From the NCBI GenBank assembly GCA_020638055.1, contig JACKJH010000005.1, positions 124,001 through 188,000 of the forward strand: a DNA stretch of 64,000 bases. The letters are read 5' to 3'. Below the pieces are notes generated by a model, which did not search any database, was not told the DNA's origin, and was given only the letters and a program-made list of their open reading frames with translations. The position numbers and the translations under genes are program-made. This document shows positions 8,615 through 17,612 of this stretch, piece by piece. This stretch comes from Hyphomicrobiaceae bacterium. Its GTDB lineage: Bacteria > Pseudomonadota > Alphaproteobacteria > Rhizobiales > Hyphomicrobiaceae. Position 1 is the stretch's first letter. Each line of letters opens with the position of its first letter.

Positions 8615-8911
8615 TCACTTTTTCGAAGCACAAGCCGCCAACTGCTGATCTCTTTGTTGCGATGAGGCTCTCCAGACATCGGGCGGCATCCGGCGGCACC
8701 ACGACATGTGGCGGGAAAGGTCCGTATGCCATTCGGGCCCTGTAAGGTTGCATCCCAGCTTCTCGTTCTGCTGCTGTTGTTTTAGCGCCGTTGCCCCATA
8801 CCACTTGCAGTTGGATTGCGCCGATACCGGGGTCGCCACCACGACCGCACCCAACACCGCCCCAACCAGTGCCAGCATTTCGGTTTTTCGCTTTCCAGCC
8901 AGTGCGGTCAT
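8615..8911 (-). CDS. Small Cys-containing exported protein
   Basis: A 98-residue protein with an N-terminal region followed by a signal peptide ending TPVSAQ (cleavage near residue 31). The start at MTALAGK has GGAA upstream. The mature part has four Cys, in SNCKWYG, LGCNLTG, SWCRRMP and the C-terminal AACASKK, with Trp residues near each; two disulfides are plausible in the periplasm. I do not recognise a named family. It is convergent with the candidate sortase substrate, separated by the hairpin. Confidence 0.65.
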   Translation of the reverse strand: MTALAGKRKTEMLALVGAVLGAVVVATPVSAQSNCKWYGATALKQQQQNEKLGCNLTGPEWHTDLSRHMSWCRRMPPDVWRASSQQRDQQLAACASKK

Positions 8912-9224
8912 CGTTCCAAATCCTTTTTTCGACAGCTTGTCTGCCAGAACACAATCAAGGTTGCATAGGCCCAACTCCGGGGCTCAATTCGGGCAAACCG
9001 TCGCTCTGATCACCAAGTGCTGCCGGCGACCATGTTTGCAACACTACATGTGGTAACATGAACCCGTTCTGAATGTGGCGTTGGCAAGCATTCAGTCGCA
9101 TCGGCGGGGCATTGGCAGGGATCGGCGGGATCACCGTGGGAGCATCCTGCCCCTGCGTAATGCCGTCTTATGCGCCGCCTGGGGATTGGGGGCTGGCCAC
9201 GCCGATCACAAACGGCGAATCGGC

Positions 9225-9390
9225 TAGTGTGGCGTCGCGCCTTAGTTGATCGATGTTGCGGCACGCTGGGTATCAACTAAGACGCGATAAACGCCACACT
9301 AAGCCAATGGTTTTGCTAGTGGCCTTCATGTCGCGCCAAAATTGTATGCGGTTGCGGCTATGTTTCAATTTGGGCGCGACAGGCCACTAG
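9225..9390 (-). repeat. Palindromic element, family C (copy C1), two modules
   Basis: Two adjacent hairpins. Module 2 (about 9225-9300) is AGTGTGGCGTCGCGCCTTAG returning as a CTAAGACGCGATAAACGCCACACT arm. Module 1 (about 9316-9390) is CTAGTGGCCTTCATGTCGCG returning as GGCGCGACAGGCCACTAG. It overlaps the upstream part of the recQ frame, which argues against the earliest recQ start codons. Confidence 0.9.
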
Positions 9391-9446
9391 GTTGCGGTGC
9401 ACTGATTACGCCCCACCACATCCGCAGCACTGGACAGCAAACGGTT

Positions 9447-11651
9447 ATGGCGAACCCGCTTCCCAACAACCAACCAGACTTAGCGCCCGCCTGCACCACC
9501 TCCGATATGGCCGCAGCCCAGCACGTTCTGGAAGAAACGTTCGGCTATAAAAACTTCCGATTTGAACAAGCACGCATCGTCGAGCGCGTTGTTGGTGGTG
9601 GTGACGCGCTTGTCTTGATGCCGACCGGAGGTGGCAAGTCGCTATGCTACCAAATCCCCGCACTCGTTCGTTCTGGGGTGGGGGTCGTCGTCTCCCCTCT
9701 CATCGCCTTGATGCAGGACCAAGTGGCCGCACTGGAGGCAGCAGGTGTCGCGGCGGCGTTCCTCAACTCGTCCCAGACTTTTGCCGAAATGCAGGATGTG
9801 GAACAGAGACTTTCTCGCGGCGAACTGGAACTGCTCTATGTTGCACCCGAGCGGCTCGTGCAGGACCGTACACTGGAACGGCTCGCACGCGTCGACATCG
9901 CACTGTTCGCCATTGATGAAGCCCATTGCGTCTCGCAGTGGGGACACGACTTCCGCCCCGAATACCGGCAGCTCAAGGTGCTGGCAGAACGCTTCGCCCA
10001 CGTACCGCGCATTGCTCTTACGGCAACGGCGGACGAACGCACGCGCGAAGAGATTATCGCAGAACTGAGCCTGCAACGTGCCGAATGTTTCGTGGCCAGC
10101 TTCGACCGCCCGAATATTCGCTACACCATTGCTGAAATGGGCTCCGTGAGTGCGCGCGAGCGGCTATGGCAGTTTATCCAATCCGAACACCCAAACGATG
10201 CGGGTATCGTCTATTGCCTATCGCGGCGCGGCGTCGAAGATACCGCCCAGTGGCTGACCAGGAAAGGTCGCCGTGCATTGGCCTATCACGCGGGACTCGA
10301 CGCAGATGTACGCCGTAACGTGCAAAAAGAGTTTCTTGAAGCCGAAGGTCTAATCGTCGTTGCAACGATCGCTTTCGGCATGGGCATCGACAAGCCTGAC
10401 GTTCGCTTTGTCGCGCACCTCAACCTGCCCAAATCAATCGAGTCCTATTACCAGGAGACGGGGCGCGCGGGGCGAGATGGCGAGAATGCCAACGCCTGGA
10501 TGGCCTACGGCCTGCAGGACATCATCCAGCAACGGCAGTGGATAGCGAAATCCGAAGGCACGGAAGGCTTTCGCCAGGTGCAGCGCCAAAAGCTCGACGC
10601 TCTCATCGGCCTGGCCGAAATGGCCGGATGCCGCCGGCAGGCCTTGCTTGCTTATTTCGGAGAGAAACGCAGCGAGCCGTGCGGCAACTGCGACAATTGC
10701 CTTAGCCCGCCGGCCACCAGCGACGGCACTCAGGCGGCACGCAAGGCGCTGTCGGCCGTCTACCGCACCGGCCAATCCTTTGGCGTCGGTTATGTCGTTG
10801 AAGTGTTGACTGGCAAAACCAACGAGCGGATCGCCAGAAACGGCCACGACAAACTCTCCGTCCATGGCATCGGCGCTGATATGACTGCAACCGAATGGCG
10901 CGGACTTTTCCGCCAGCTCACTGCGGCGGGGTTTCTGGCTGGGGATGAAGAAGGCTACGGCACGCTGCAGCTCACTGAAGCCGCACGGCCCCTTCTCAGG
11001 GGCGAAGAAACCTTTGCCATGCGCCTTGCCCCGCAGCAGCCGGCAAGCGAAAAAAAATCACGTCGCAGCGGCGCAAAAGCCGAACTCTCCGGTGTAAATC
11101 CGCACGACCGCCAACTCTACGAGACACTACGCCAGCTTCGCCTGGAGCTTGCATCCGCTGCCAAGGTGCCGCCCTACGTCATCTGTCACGACCGCACGCT
11201 TGCCGAACTTGCGTCAAGGCGTCCCCAAGCCATTGCCGACCTTCACGATATAACCGGTCTTGGTGCGGCAAAAATCGCGCGGTTTGGCGAGGAGTTGCTG
11301 AAGGTCATCGCACGCGCAGAGCCACGTGACCCCAGGCTCGACAACCGGCTGACAGCCACGGTCAATGAAACCCTCGCTTTGTTTCTATCTGGTAACAACG
11401 TTGACGAAATTGCGAACAAACGGGGTCTTGAGAGATCAACTGTTCTCGGTCATCTTGCCGACGCAATCCAGGCCGGGTTAGTGCCTGCAGGCGACGCTGT
11501 CGGCCTTGATGAGCCTGAGATCGATGAGATCATGGCGGCGTTTGAACAATGCGGCACGCTCGAAAGCGGCAGGCTCGGCCCAGCGCACGCTGCACTTGAG
11601 GGCCGTTATGACTACGGTACGTTGAAATGCCTCCTGGCCGAGCTGGCATGA
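9447..11651 (+). CDS. recQ: ATP-dependent DNA helicase RecQ
   Basis: A 734-residue superfamily 2 3'-5' helicase for recombination and replication-fork repair. Walker A TGGGKSLCYQIPAL, the DEAH box IDEAHCVSQWGHDFRPEY, motif IV IVYCLSRRGVEDTAQWL and motif VI QETGRAGRDG are present. The zinc site follows (CRRQALLAYFGE with the CGNCDNC cluster), then the RQC winged helix, an HRDC domain around residues 590-670 and a short C-terminal helix-turn-helix-like tail. The ATG at 9447 is preferred because earlier starts fall inside the family C element. The stop overlaps the Nudix gene start region, so the two are cotranscribed. Confidence 0.93.
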   Translation: MANPLPNNQPDLAPACTTSDMAAAQHVLEETFGYKNFRFEQARIVERVVGGGDALVLMPTGGGKSLCYQIPALVRSGVGVVVSPLIALMQDQVAALEAAGVAAAFLNSSQTFAEMQDVEQRLSRGELELLYVAPERLVQDRTLERLARVDIALFAIDEAHCVSQWGHDFRPEYRQLKVLAERFAHVPRIALTATADERTREEIIAELSLQRAECFVASFDRPNIRYTIAEMGSVSARERLWQFIQSEHPNDAGIVYCLSRRGVEDTAQWLTRKGRRALAYHAGLDADVRRNVQKEFLEAEGLIVVATIAFGMGIDKPDVRFVAHLNLPKSIESYYQETGRAGRDGENANAWMAYGLQDIIQQRQWIAKSEGTEGFRQVQRQKLDALIGLAEMAGCRRQALLAYFGEKRSEPCGNCDNCLSPPATSDGTQAARKALSAVYRTGQSFGVGYVVEVLTGKTNERIARNGHDKLSVHGIGADMTATEWRGLFRQLTAAGFLAGDEEGYGTLQLTEAARPLLRGEETFAMRLAPQQPASEKKSRRSGAKAELSGVNPHDRQLYETLRQLRLELASAAKVPPYVICHDRTLAELASRRPQAIADLHDITGLGAAKIARFGEELLKVIARAEPRDPRLDNRLTATVNETLALFLSGNNVDEIANKRGLERSTVLGHLADAIQAGLVPAGDAVGLDEPEIDEIMAAFEQCGTLESGRLGPAHAALEGRYDYGTLKCLLAELA

Positions 11652-12140
11652 ATGAACCGGACAAGCTCATTTGCTGATGCGGAGACGTCATTCTTGAGTG
11701 AACTCAACCAATACGCCGCGCTACCCTACGTGGTTACACCGAGCGGCCTGCTTGTTTGCCTCATCACCTCGCGTGGAACTGGCCGTTGGATCGTGCCGAA
11801 GGGTTGGCCCAAAGCAGACCTGTCGCCAGTCACCATGGCCGCAACCGAGGCCTGCGAGGAAGCCGGTCTGGTCGGCTCAACGTCAATGGTACCAATCGGC
11901 AGCTACGTCTATCGCAAACAGCTTCATCGGTTCGCCACCGTCAACTGCCGTGTCACGGTTTTTCCGATGAACGTCGAGATCCAAAAGCTCAAATGGCGAG
12001 AGAAGGGCCAGCGCCGCATCGACTGGGTTTCACCAAAGAAAGCGGCCAAACGCGTGGATGAGGCTGAATTGTCAAAATTGATTTTGAACCTGCACGATTG
12101 GCTCGCCGAGAATGCCTCAAACCCACACCCGGTACTCTAG
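11652..12140 (+). CDS. Nudix hydrolase (DIPP-like)
   Basis: A 162-residue Nudix protein. The box segment runs PKGWPKADLSPVTMAATEAC followed by EEAG. The two metal-binding Glu of EExG (69-70) and Glu66 are kept, but the Arg of the REUXEE core is Thr65. The subfamily usually hydrolyses diadenosine or diphosphoinositol polyphosphates; the substrate here is unknown. It starts directly after the recQ stop codon. Its own stop codon TAG (12138-12140) is the CTAG boundary of a family A element, so the native C-terminus may have been altered by the element. Confidence 0.85.
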   Translation: MNRTSSFADAETSFLSELNQYAALPYVVTPSGLLVCLITSRGTGRWIVPKGWPKADLSPVTMAATEACEEAGLVGSTSMVPIGSYVYRKQLHRFATVNCRVTVFPMNVEIQKLKWREKGQRRIDWVSPKKAAKRVDEAELSKLILNLHDWLAENASNPHPVL

Positions 12141-12241
12141 AGCGCATTCCGATCCCATGGAATCGGATCGGCGCTCTCGCTTCTTGTTTGGTCGCATTTT
12201 CTGCGACGACCCGGCGCCCACTTCGTCGAAAAGCGCTCTAG
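12137..12241 (-). repeat. Palindromic element, family A (copy A3)
   Basis: Reverse orientation. Hairpin 2 comes first (CTCTAGAGCGCATTCCGATC through GATCGGCGCTCT), then the GTTTGGTCGCATTTT linker and hairpin 1 ending CACTTCGTCGAAAAG. It touches the family C copy at its right end. Confidence 0.9.
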
Positions 12242-12404
12242 TGGCCTGTCGCGCCAAAATCGACACATAGCCGCGACCTCATACGATTTTGGCGCGACAT
12301 GAAGGCCACTAGCAAAATCATGGACTTAGTGTGGCGTTCAACGCGCCCTAGTTGACTCCGCGTGGGCCGCAACGTCGGTCAACTAAGGCGCGACGCCACA
12401 CTAG
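12238..12404 (+). repeat. Palindromic element, family C (copy C2), two modules
   Basis: Module 1 runs CTAGTGGCCTGTCGCGCC to GGCGCGACATGAAGGCCACT; module 2 runs TTAGTGTGGCGTT through to GGCGCGACGCCACACTAG. It is nested end to end with a family A copy through a shared CTAG, just before tRNA-Pro. Confidence 0.9.
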
Positions 12405-12454
12405 GCTGCGGTTGCAGCCTGTTACCCATGCCTCCGAGCAGTACAAGATTTTAT

Positions 12455-12532
12455 TGGTCGGAGCGGGGAGATTTGAACTCCCGACCCCTTGTCCCCCAGA
12501 CAAGTGCGCTAACCAGGCTGCGCTACGCTCCG
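12455..12532 (-). tRNA. tRNA-Pro (anticodon GGG)
   Basis: The 78-base complement folds as a full cloverleaf: 7-bp acceptor CGGAGCG/CGCTCCG, D arm GCGC...GCGC, anticodon stem CTTGT/ACAAG with loop CTGGGGG (anticodon GGG), T arm GGGAG/CTCCC with TTCAAAT loop, discriminator A and an encoded CCA. It lies between a repeat cluster and the phosphopantetheinyl transferase-like gene. Confidence 0.95.
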
Positions 12533-12626
12533 ATTTGGAGGCTTCTTTCGCATGCGCCGGCCCAAGGGGTCAATGACCAATCCAGGATTCTGCCTCTGCA
12601 CCTGCAACTACCTGGAAAACCGGGCT

Positions 12627-13448
12627 TCATATGCCTGCCAGAAGTTCCGCCATTCCTGCCTGGGTGGTTGGCAGATGACGCACCTCAGGAACGCCGGCTG
12701 ACGGATCTGCGGTGGCTCCATCACCTTCATCTTGAGACCCCAATTCATCTAGAGACCCAAAAGTGGCCAGTGCTGCGAACCAGGGTTGGCCATCGGCGCC
12801 TGGCGGCAGAACGAGGTCTTTTATGATTGGGTTGCCGTTGGATAAGCCACCATCCAGATTTGCAGGAAACGCAGGCGCATCGCGCACAACCGAAGCACTA
12901 CGCGCCAGAACACCGCAGGCGGCCAGCACACGAGCAATTCCGCAGCCATGAGCCTTGGCGAGCGCTTCCAGGCGCACCCAGGCCCGCAGGACACGATATC
13001 TGTGGTCACTGGCTTCGAATGTATACTCAGATTGCGGGAATGGTCCCAACGTGCGAGCAGCACGAACGATAGCCTGTTGGCGGTCATTTGGCATGTTTAC
13101 CGCGCGCAGCACTTCCACATCAACGCCAAGCGGCACGACGCTGCCCAGCGCTACCAATGCGCGTTCACCGGCATGGGTAATGGAAAATTGCAGTTTAGCG
13201 CCTGGGAGCACCGGCTTGCCGTTTCCCAACCTTTCAAACGGCAGGCGATCAAACTCCGGCCCACCGGAGTATGCGGAAATCAAAACCCTGAGAGCGATTG
13301 TCGTCAGTCGTCGCTGGCGCTTGAGATCAGCGTCATTAAGCGCGTCTATGCGGACCTGATCGTCGTCCGACAACCTCGGCGTTGCCGTCTCGACGGCTTC
13401 CAGCAGCGCCGCAGACCTCTCAAGATCAACCAGCCAGACCTGCACCAC
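12627..13448 (-). CDS. 4'-phosphopantetheinyl transferase superfamily protein
   Basis: A 273-residue protein that resembles Sfp-type transferases, which load phosphopantetheine onto carrier proteins. Visible are the substrate-binding stretch RLGNGKPVL, the FSITHAGERALVALG strand, the metal motif GVDVE, and WVRLEALAKAHGCGI, which matches the W-x-K-E-A-x-x-K-A region with Arg-Leu for Lys-Glu order changes. The C-terminal 120 residues are extended and partly acidic. The start is GTG 13448 with GGGAG upstream. The target carrier protein is not in the window. Assignment is by motif and moderately sure. Confidence 0.75.
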   Translation of the reverse strand: MVQVWLVDLERSAALLEAVETATPRLSDDDQVRIDALNDADLKRQRRLTTIALRVLISAYSGGPEFDRLPFERLGNGKPVLPGAKLQFSITHAGERALVALGSVVPLGVDVEVLRAVNMPNDRQQAIVRAARTLGPFPQSEYTFEASDHRYRVLRAWVRLEALAKAHGCGIARVLAACGVLARSASVVRDAPAFPANLDGGLSNGNPIIKDLVLPPGADGQPWFAALATFGSLDELGSQDEGDGATADPSAGVPEVRHLPTTQAGMAELLAGI

Positions 13449-13488
13449 ATGCAGCTCCCGTGCCTCACAGCCCTATAACCCCGGCACT

Positions 13489-13566
13489 AGTGGCGTTTTA
13501 TCGCGCCTTAGTTGATACCCAGCGTGCCGCAAGATCGATCAACTAGGGCGCGACGCCACACTAGAG
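13489..13566 (+). repeat. Half element, family C module 2 alone (copy C3)
   Basis: A single hairpin, ACTAGTGGCGTTTTATCGCG pairing with GGGCGCGACGCCACACTAG, corresponding to module 2 of the full family C elements. No module 1 is adjacent, which shows that the modules occur separately. Confidence 0.85.
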
Positions 13567-13601
13567 CGTCGGGCGATAAACAACCAAAGCTGCTGCAAGC
13601 T

Positions 13602-14195
13602 TCAGGCGACACTGGCCGAACGCTTGACTATTGCCGCTGATGTTTCTGCCGCGGCGGCAGCACTTGAACCAGTCAGGATTGCCCGGCAAGCTTGTAGTTC
13701 GGCAATAGCCGCAGCAAGTCTGTGACCACGTGAGGTTGTTGTTCCTGCGGAACTTTCCGCACCAGTTGCCTCTGCCCTGGCTCGTTCGCCGCTAGCAGAA
13801 GTAGCTTTGCGTTTTCCCGAGCCGCGTTGTTTGCTGGAAGCAACACTTTTGGATTCGCCAACAGGACCGTACTTGCCAGCTTCTGGCAGGCGATCTGCGG
13901 CGCCTTCCCCATCATCTGCAAGCGCATCCGCACCAACCCCCTTTACGCTCTCGACACCGCGCTCTCGCAGAATGCGCTGCACGCCTTTGATTGTGTAGCC
14001 TTCATCGTGCAGCAGCCGCCGGATACCGCGTAACAATTCAAGATCAGCAGGCCTGTAATAACGCCGCCCTCCCCCCCGTTTCATAGGTTTGATCTGCGGA
14101 AACTTCACCTCCCAGAACCTCAACACATGCTTGTGCAGGTCGAGTTCCTCGGCCACCTCCGATATTGTCCTGAATGCCTCAGCCGCTTTCGCCAT
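13602..14195 (-). CDS. MerR-family transcriptional regulator
   Basis: A 197-residue protein with an N-terminal MerR winged helix: the helix-turn-helix ISEVAEELDLHKHVLRFWE, then KRGGGRRYYRPADLELL and the KGVQRILRERGV helix. The rest is low-complexity, rich in Ala, Ser, Gly and Lys, followed by a helical AAAIAELQACRAIL end. There is no Cys pattern for metals. The gene regularly stands behind ihfA in Hyphomicrobiales and its regulon is not known to me. It is separated from ihfA here by a 700-base spacer with two palindromic elements. Confidence 0.88.
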   Translation of the reverse strand: MAKAAEAFRTISEVAEELDLHKHVLRFWEVKFPQIKPMKRGGGRRYYRPADLELLRGIRRLLHDEGYTIKGVQRILRERGVESVKGVGADALADDGEGAADRLPEAGKYGPVGESKSVASSKQRGSGKRKATSASGERARAEATGAESSAGTTTSRGHRLAAAIAELQACRAILTGSSAAAAAETSAAIVKRSASVA

Positions 14196-14650
14196 CGCCG
14201 CCCTCTCGCGCTATGACTTTTCGAACCTCGTCGTCTCCCGAATTCTCCTTGATGCGGAGCTTGTATTGGTTCTCATACTTTCCGCAAACAACCATCCCGT
14301 TCCGGTCAAATAGCAACGCTTTCGAATTCCCTTTTTGCCATTTGCGTCTCAACGCGCGAGTTCACGCGCGAGCAAACTTCGGTTGCTGAAAGCGCAGCAC
14401 GCTCCAGCCCAATTTCCTTGACCGCTGCTCAGCATTTTTGCGATGCCTGATCGGGGCTCCGGTATTTCCCGGCCACCAGCTCGCAACACTTTATTCGCCC
14501 CCTCGCTCAAACTTACATCAGAACCAATATTTAAAAGAAACCAAGCACAACAAATCTTCCGCGACCGTTGCTCAAGCACCATACCGCGCCAACTCGGCTG
14601 CTGCTGTTTCAGTTCCAATAAAGCCCAATTTACGCAATCCAGACTGTGTC
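14196..14650. other. Intergenic stretch without recognisable gene
   Basis: This spacer between merR and ihfA holds no convincing gene. Short frames exist on both strands but have no ribosome-binding site or recognisable protein. It may contain the ihfA-merR promoter region or decayed sequence; family B and A elements follow to the right. Confidence 0.5.
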
Positions 14651-14756
14651 TAGATCGCGTTCACTTTTCATGGAATCGCGAACGCGATCTATTTTCTTTT
14701 ATTTTGAGCATGTTCTTCACGCCGAACCGGTGTCCACTTCGGCTGAACATGCTCTA
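14651..14756 (-). repeat. Palindromic element, family B (copy B2)
   Basis: Reverse orientation of the B consensus, from TAGATCGCGTTCAC through ATGTTCTTCACGCCGAACCG to GCTGAACATGCTCT. It abuts a family A copy through the shared CTAG. Confidence 0.9.
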
Positions 14757-14858
14757 GAGCATTTTACGACGAAGTGGACACCGGTTCGTCGAAGAAAATG
14801 CGACCAAACAAAAAGCTAGAGCCCCTATCCAATTCCATCGGATCGGAATGCCCTCTAG
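14756..14858 (+). repeat. Palindromic element, family A (copy A4)
   Basis: A near-consensus A element: AGAGCATTTTACGACGAAGT, TTCGTCGAAGAAAATGCGAC, AAACAAAAAGCTAGAG, then GATCGGAATGCCCTCTAG. It is joined to B2. Confidence 0.9.
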
Positions 14859-14893
14859 GCAACCCACAAAGTCGGCGAACTCAGGCGCGGTTG

Positions 14894-15214
14894 TCAGGCC
14901 CCGTTTGGTTCCAGCTTGGCCATGCCTTCGTTGATACGATCCTTCATGATGTTGGAGGCGCGAAAAACCAAAACGCGACGTGGCGTGATCGGAACCTCTT
15001 TACCCGTCTTGGGATTGCGGCCGACACGCTCGCCTTTTTGCCGGATGCCGAATGAACCAAACGATGACAACTTGACATGCTCGCCGCGGGACAAAGTCCC
15101 GGAAATTTCACTCAAAATGAGTTCAACCAGGTCTTGCGATTCATTGCGGGGCAACCCCACCTTGCGGACCAGCGCTTCCGCCAAATCTGCGCGCGTTAAA
15201 GTCTTGCCACTCAT
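14894..15214 (-). CDS. ihfA: Integration host factor subunit alpha
   Basis: A 106-residue DNA-bending protein of the HU/IHF family. It carries LTRADLAEALVRKVGL, the dimer helices, SFGSFGIRQKGERVGRNPKT with the DNA-intercalating GRNPKTG loop, and PRRVLVFRAS. The Asn-Pro-Lys order and length match IHF-alpha. It works as a heterodimer with IHF-beta, which is not in the window. It is downstream of fabH in the conserved order plsX-fabH-ihfA. Confidence 0.95.
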   Translation of the reverse strand: MSGKTLTRADLAEALVRKVGLPRNESQDLVELILSEISGTLSRGEHVKLSSFGSFGIRQKGERVGRNPKTGKEVPITPRRVLVFRASNIMKDRINEGMAKLEPNGA

Positions 15215-15431
15215 AATTGTCCGCTCGCTCCCAAAATCAATTTGCCGTCATTTTGACACATGCTACCGGCGGACGCGGCAGCGGTCAATCACTGAAACAC
15301 ACAACCGTCTGAAATCTATAGATTAATCTTAGGCACCTAAAAAGCCCGTGTTAGGGCCTGGCCCCATTGGTGTTGAGTCCGGCCGCTAAGCCATTATGAA
15401 CCGGTTTGATTGCGGACCATCTGAAGCCGCC

Positions 15432-16412
15432 TCACCAGCGGGCCAGAACCGCCCCCCAGGTAAAACCGCCACCCATTGCCTCCATCAACACCAGGCTGCC
15501 TTCCTTCAACCTATGGTCCTCAAAAGCCTGATTGAGTGCCAATGGGATCGACGCAGCAGATGTATTTCCATGTTTATCGAGGGTTACGACGATTTTATCA
15601 GGGCTGACGCTGAGTTTGCGGGCAATACCGTCAAGGATGCGCTTGTTGGCCTGATGCGGCACGAACAAATCGATCTCATCGGCAGCATAGCCCGTGGCCA
15701 CGAGGGTCTCTTCGATAACACCTGAAATTTTCTGAACGGCGTGGCGGAAAACCTCACGTCCGTTCATGCGAAGGTGCCCAGTCGTCTTGGTTGAGCCAGC
15801 CCCGCCATCAACGTAAAGCAAATCCTCGTAGCGGCCGTCGGCCCTGATGCGCGAAAACAGAATGCCACGGTCGTCACGACTGCCATGGGTGGGTTGCGAT
15901 TCCAGCACAATGGCACCGGCACCGTCACCAAAAAGCACGCACGTACCCCGGTCGGACCAGTCCAGAATGCGCGAAAACGTTTCTGCACCAACCACCAACG
16001 CGCGCCGGAATTGCCCCGTGCGCAGCAGGCTGTCGGCAATCGTCAATGCATAGACAAAACCCGAGCACACCGCTTGCACATCGAAGGCTGCCCCCCTGAT
16101 GATCCCAAGACCGGCTTGGATGCGTGTTGCAGTGGCCGGAAATGTCCGGTCAGGTGTCGCGGTGGCGCAAATTACAAGATCGACGTCGACTGGATCTATG
16201 CCGGCGCGGACCAAAGCCTGCTTGCACGCCGCGATGCCCAGGTCGGAGGTCATTTCGTCATCGGCTGCGATGTGCCGGGATCTGATGCCGGTTCGTTCAA
16301 CGATCCACTCGTCGGTGGTATCGACCAATTCTGCCATATCGGCGTTGGTCATAACGCGCTTGGGCAGGCACGCTCCCACCCCCCGGATTACCGTACGATT
16401 GACTGCTACCAC
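15432..16412 (-). CDS. fabH: Beta-ketoacyl-ACP synthase III
   Basis: A 326-residue KAS III that starts fatty-acid synthesis by condensing acetyl-CoA with malonyl-ACP. The catalytic Cys is in VQAVCSGFVYAL, His in LFVPHQANKRI and Asn in DKHGNTSAAS; the C-terminus is GGGFTWGAVLARW. I place the start at GTG 16412, just before AVNRTVIRGVG, to match family length. The frame stays open to a GTG at 16520, which has an AAGGG upstream and would add 36 residues. It follows plsX by about 150 bases and is probably cotranscribed. Confidence 0.93.
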   Translation of the reverse strand: MVAVNRTVIRGVGACLPKRVMTNADMAELVDTTDEWIVERTGIRSRHIAADDEMTSDLGIAACKQALVRAGIDPVDVDLVICATATPDRTFPATATRIQAGLGIIRGAAFDVQAVCSGFVYALTIADSLLRTGQFRRALVVGAETFSRILDWSDRGTCVLFGDGAGAIVLESQPTHGSRDDRGILFSRIRADGRYEDLLYVDGGAGSTKTTGHLRMNGREVFRHAVQKISGVIEETLVATGYAADEIDLFVPHQANKRILDGIARKLSVSPDKIVVTLDKHGNTSAASIPLALNQAFEDHRLKEGSLVLMEAMGGGFTWGAVLARW

Positions 16413-16562
16413 TGTCGTCTCACTTTCGGGTTGTCGTTGCGCGAGCCCCGCGTTCCAGCGCGCTGGCAGGTCATGCCCCATACTTGGTTGAGTGGCGCCG
16501 CGACCCTGGGCAACCAGCACATTGCCCTTTTGATATCGCTTGCCACTGGCCGCACCTCCACT

Positions 16563-17612
16563 TTAACTCTTATCTTCTTCGATCTCTGCCCCAAGTGCTG
16601 CGTGGAAGGTGGAAAGATCCTCCTCCAGCCTCTCGATCAGACCGCTTTGCGCCATCTCGTAGCCCAGATCGACGGCACTGGCGAAACCATAGGCGTCTGT
16701 GCCGCCGTGGCTTTTGATCGCAATGCCATTGAGACCAAGAAACGTGCCGCCGTTCACCCGGCGCGGATCCATCTTGTGCTTGAGAACCTTGAATCCGCCA
16801 CTGGCGAAAAATGCACCCAGCCGCGAAAAGAAGGTCCGTCTCATCGCGTCCTTGAGATACTGGCCAACCTGACGTGCCGTGCCTTCAGCGGTTTTCAGCG
16901 CGATGTTGCCTGCAAAGCCTTCAACCACGACAACATCGACCACGCCCTGACCAATCTGGTCACCCTCTACAAACCCCTTGTACTCAAGCGGGAGCTTGGC
17001 GTCCTTCAGCCAGGCATGTGCCTGTTTGACCTCGTCGGCACCTTTTATGTCTTCAACGCCGACATTCAAAAGGCCCACCGTAGGGTTCTCGATATGGAAC
17101 AGCGCGCGCGCCATGGCCGCTCCCATCATCGCAAAATCACCCAGTTGGCGAGCTGTGGCACCGATGTTGGCCCCGACATCCAAAACAATGCACTCAGATT
17201 CGATTGTCGGCCAGAGCGCCGCAATGCCGGGTCGCTCAATATCCGCCATAGGCCGCAGGATGAGTTTGGCCATTGCCATGAGCGCGCCGGTGTTACCGGC
17301 GGAAACGGCCACATCCGCCTCACCCTTCTTTACCGCTTCGAGCGCCAGCCACATGCTCGACCCCTTACCGCGGCGCAGTGCCTGGCTCGGTTTGTCTTCC
17401 ATCGCAACGGCAATGTCTGTCGGCAAAATACGGCTTTTGGCCTTCAGTACGGGGTGCTTTTCAAGTTCGGCTTCGATTTCGGAGGGACGGCCGGCAATCA
17501 GAAAGCTAAGTCCCGGATGGCGCTCCAAGGAGATGGCTGCACCGGCGACCACTACGGACGGTCCATGGTCACCCCCCATTCCGTCCAGGGCTATGGTATT
17601 CGGCTGTTGCAT
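16563..17612 (-). CDS. plsX: Phosphate acyltransferase PlsX
   Basis: A 349-residue enzyme that makes acyl-phosphate from acyl-ACP in phospholipid synthesis. It has the N-terminal IALDGMGGDHGP signature, DVAVSAGNTGALMAMA, LDVGAN, GLLNVGVE and NGGTFLGLNGIAIKSHGG. The start at MQQPNTIALDG is the family-typical one; a GTG at 17657 would add 15 residues. It lies downstream of the DUF177 gene and upstream of fabH. Confidence 0.95.
   Translation of the reverse strand: MQQPNTIALDGMGGDHGPSVVVAGAAISLERHPGLSFLIAGRPSEIEAELEKHPVLKAKSRILPTDIAVAMEDKPSQALRRGKGSSMWLALEAVKKGEADVAVSAGNTGALMAMAKLILRPMADIERPGIAALWPTIESECIVLDVGANIGATARQLGDFAMMGAAMARALFHIENPTVGLLNVGVEDIKGADEVKQAHAWLKDAKLPLEYKGFVEGDQIGQGVVDVVVVEGFAGNIALKTAEGTARQVGQYLKDAMRRTFFSRLGAFFASGGFKVLKHKMDPRRVNGGTFLGLNGIAIKSHGGTDAYGFASAVDLGYEMAQSGLIERLEEDLSTFHAALGAEIEEDKS

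Noticed and set aside
9342..9446. Earlier recQ start codons
   Set aside because: They lie within or directly behind the family C element and would give an atypical N-terminus.
12455..12532. tRNA-Pro as an integration site for a mobile island
   Set aside because: No integrase, direct repeat of the tRNA 3' end, or island-like content was found on either side within the window.
14349..14618. An 89-codon minus-strand frame between merR and ihfA
   Set aside because: There is no convincing ribosome-binding site, no recognisable protein, and it is antisense to no conserved feature; support is insufficient.
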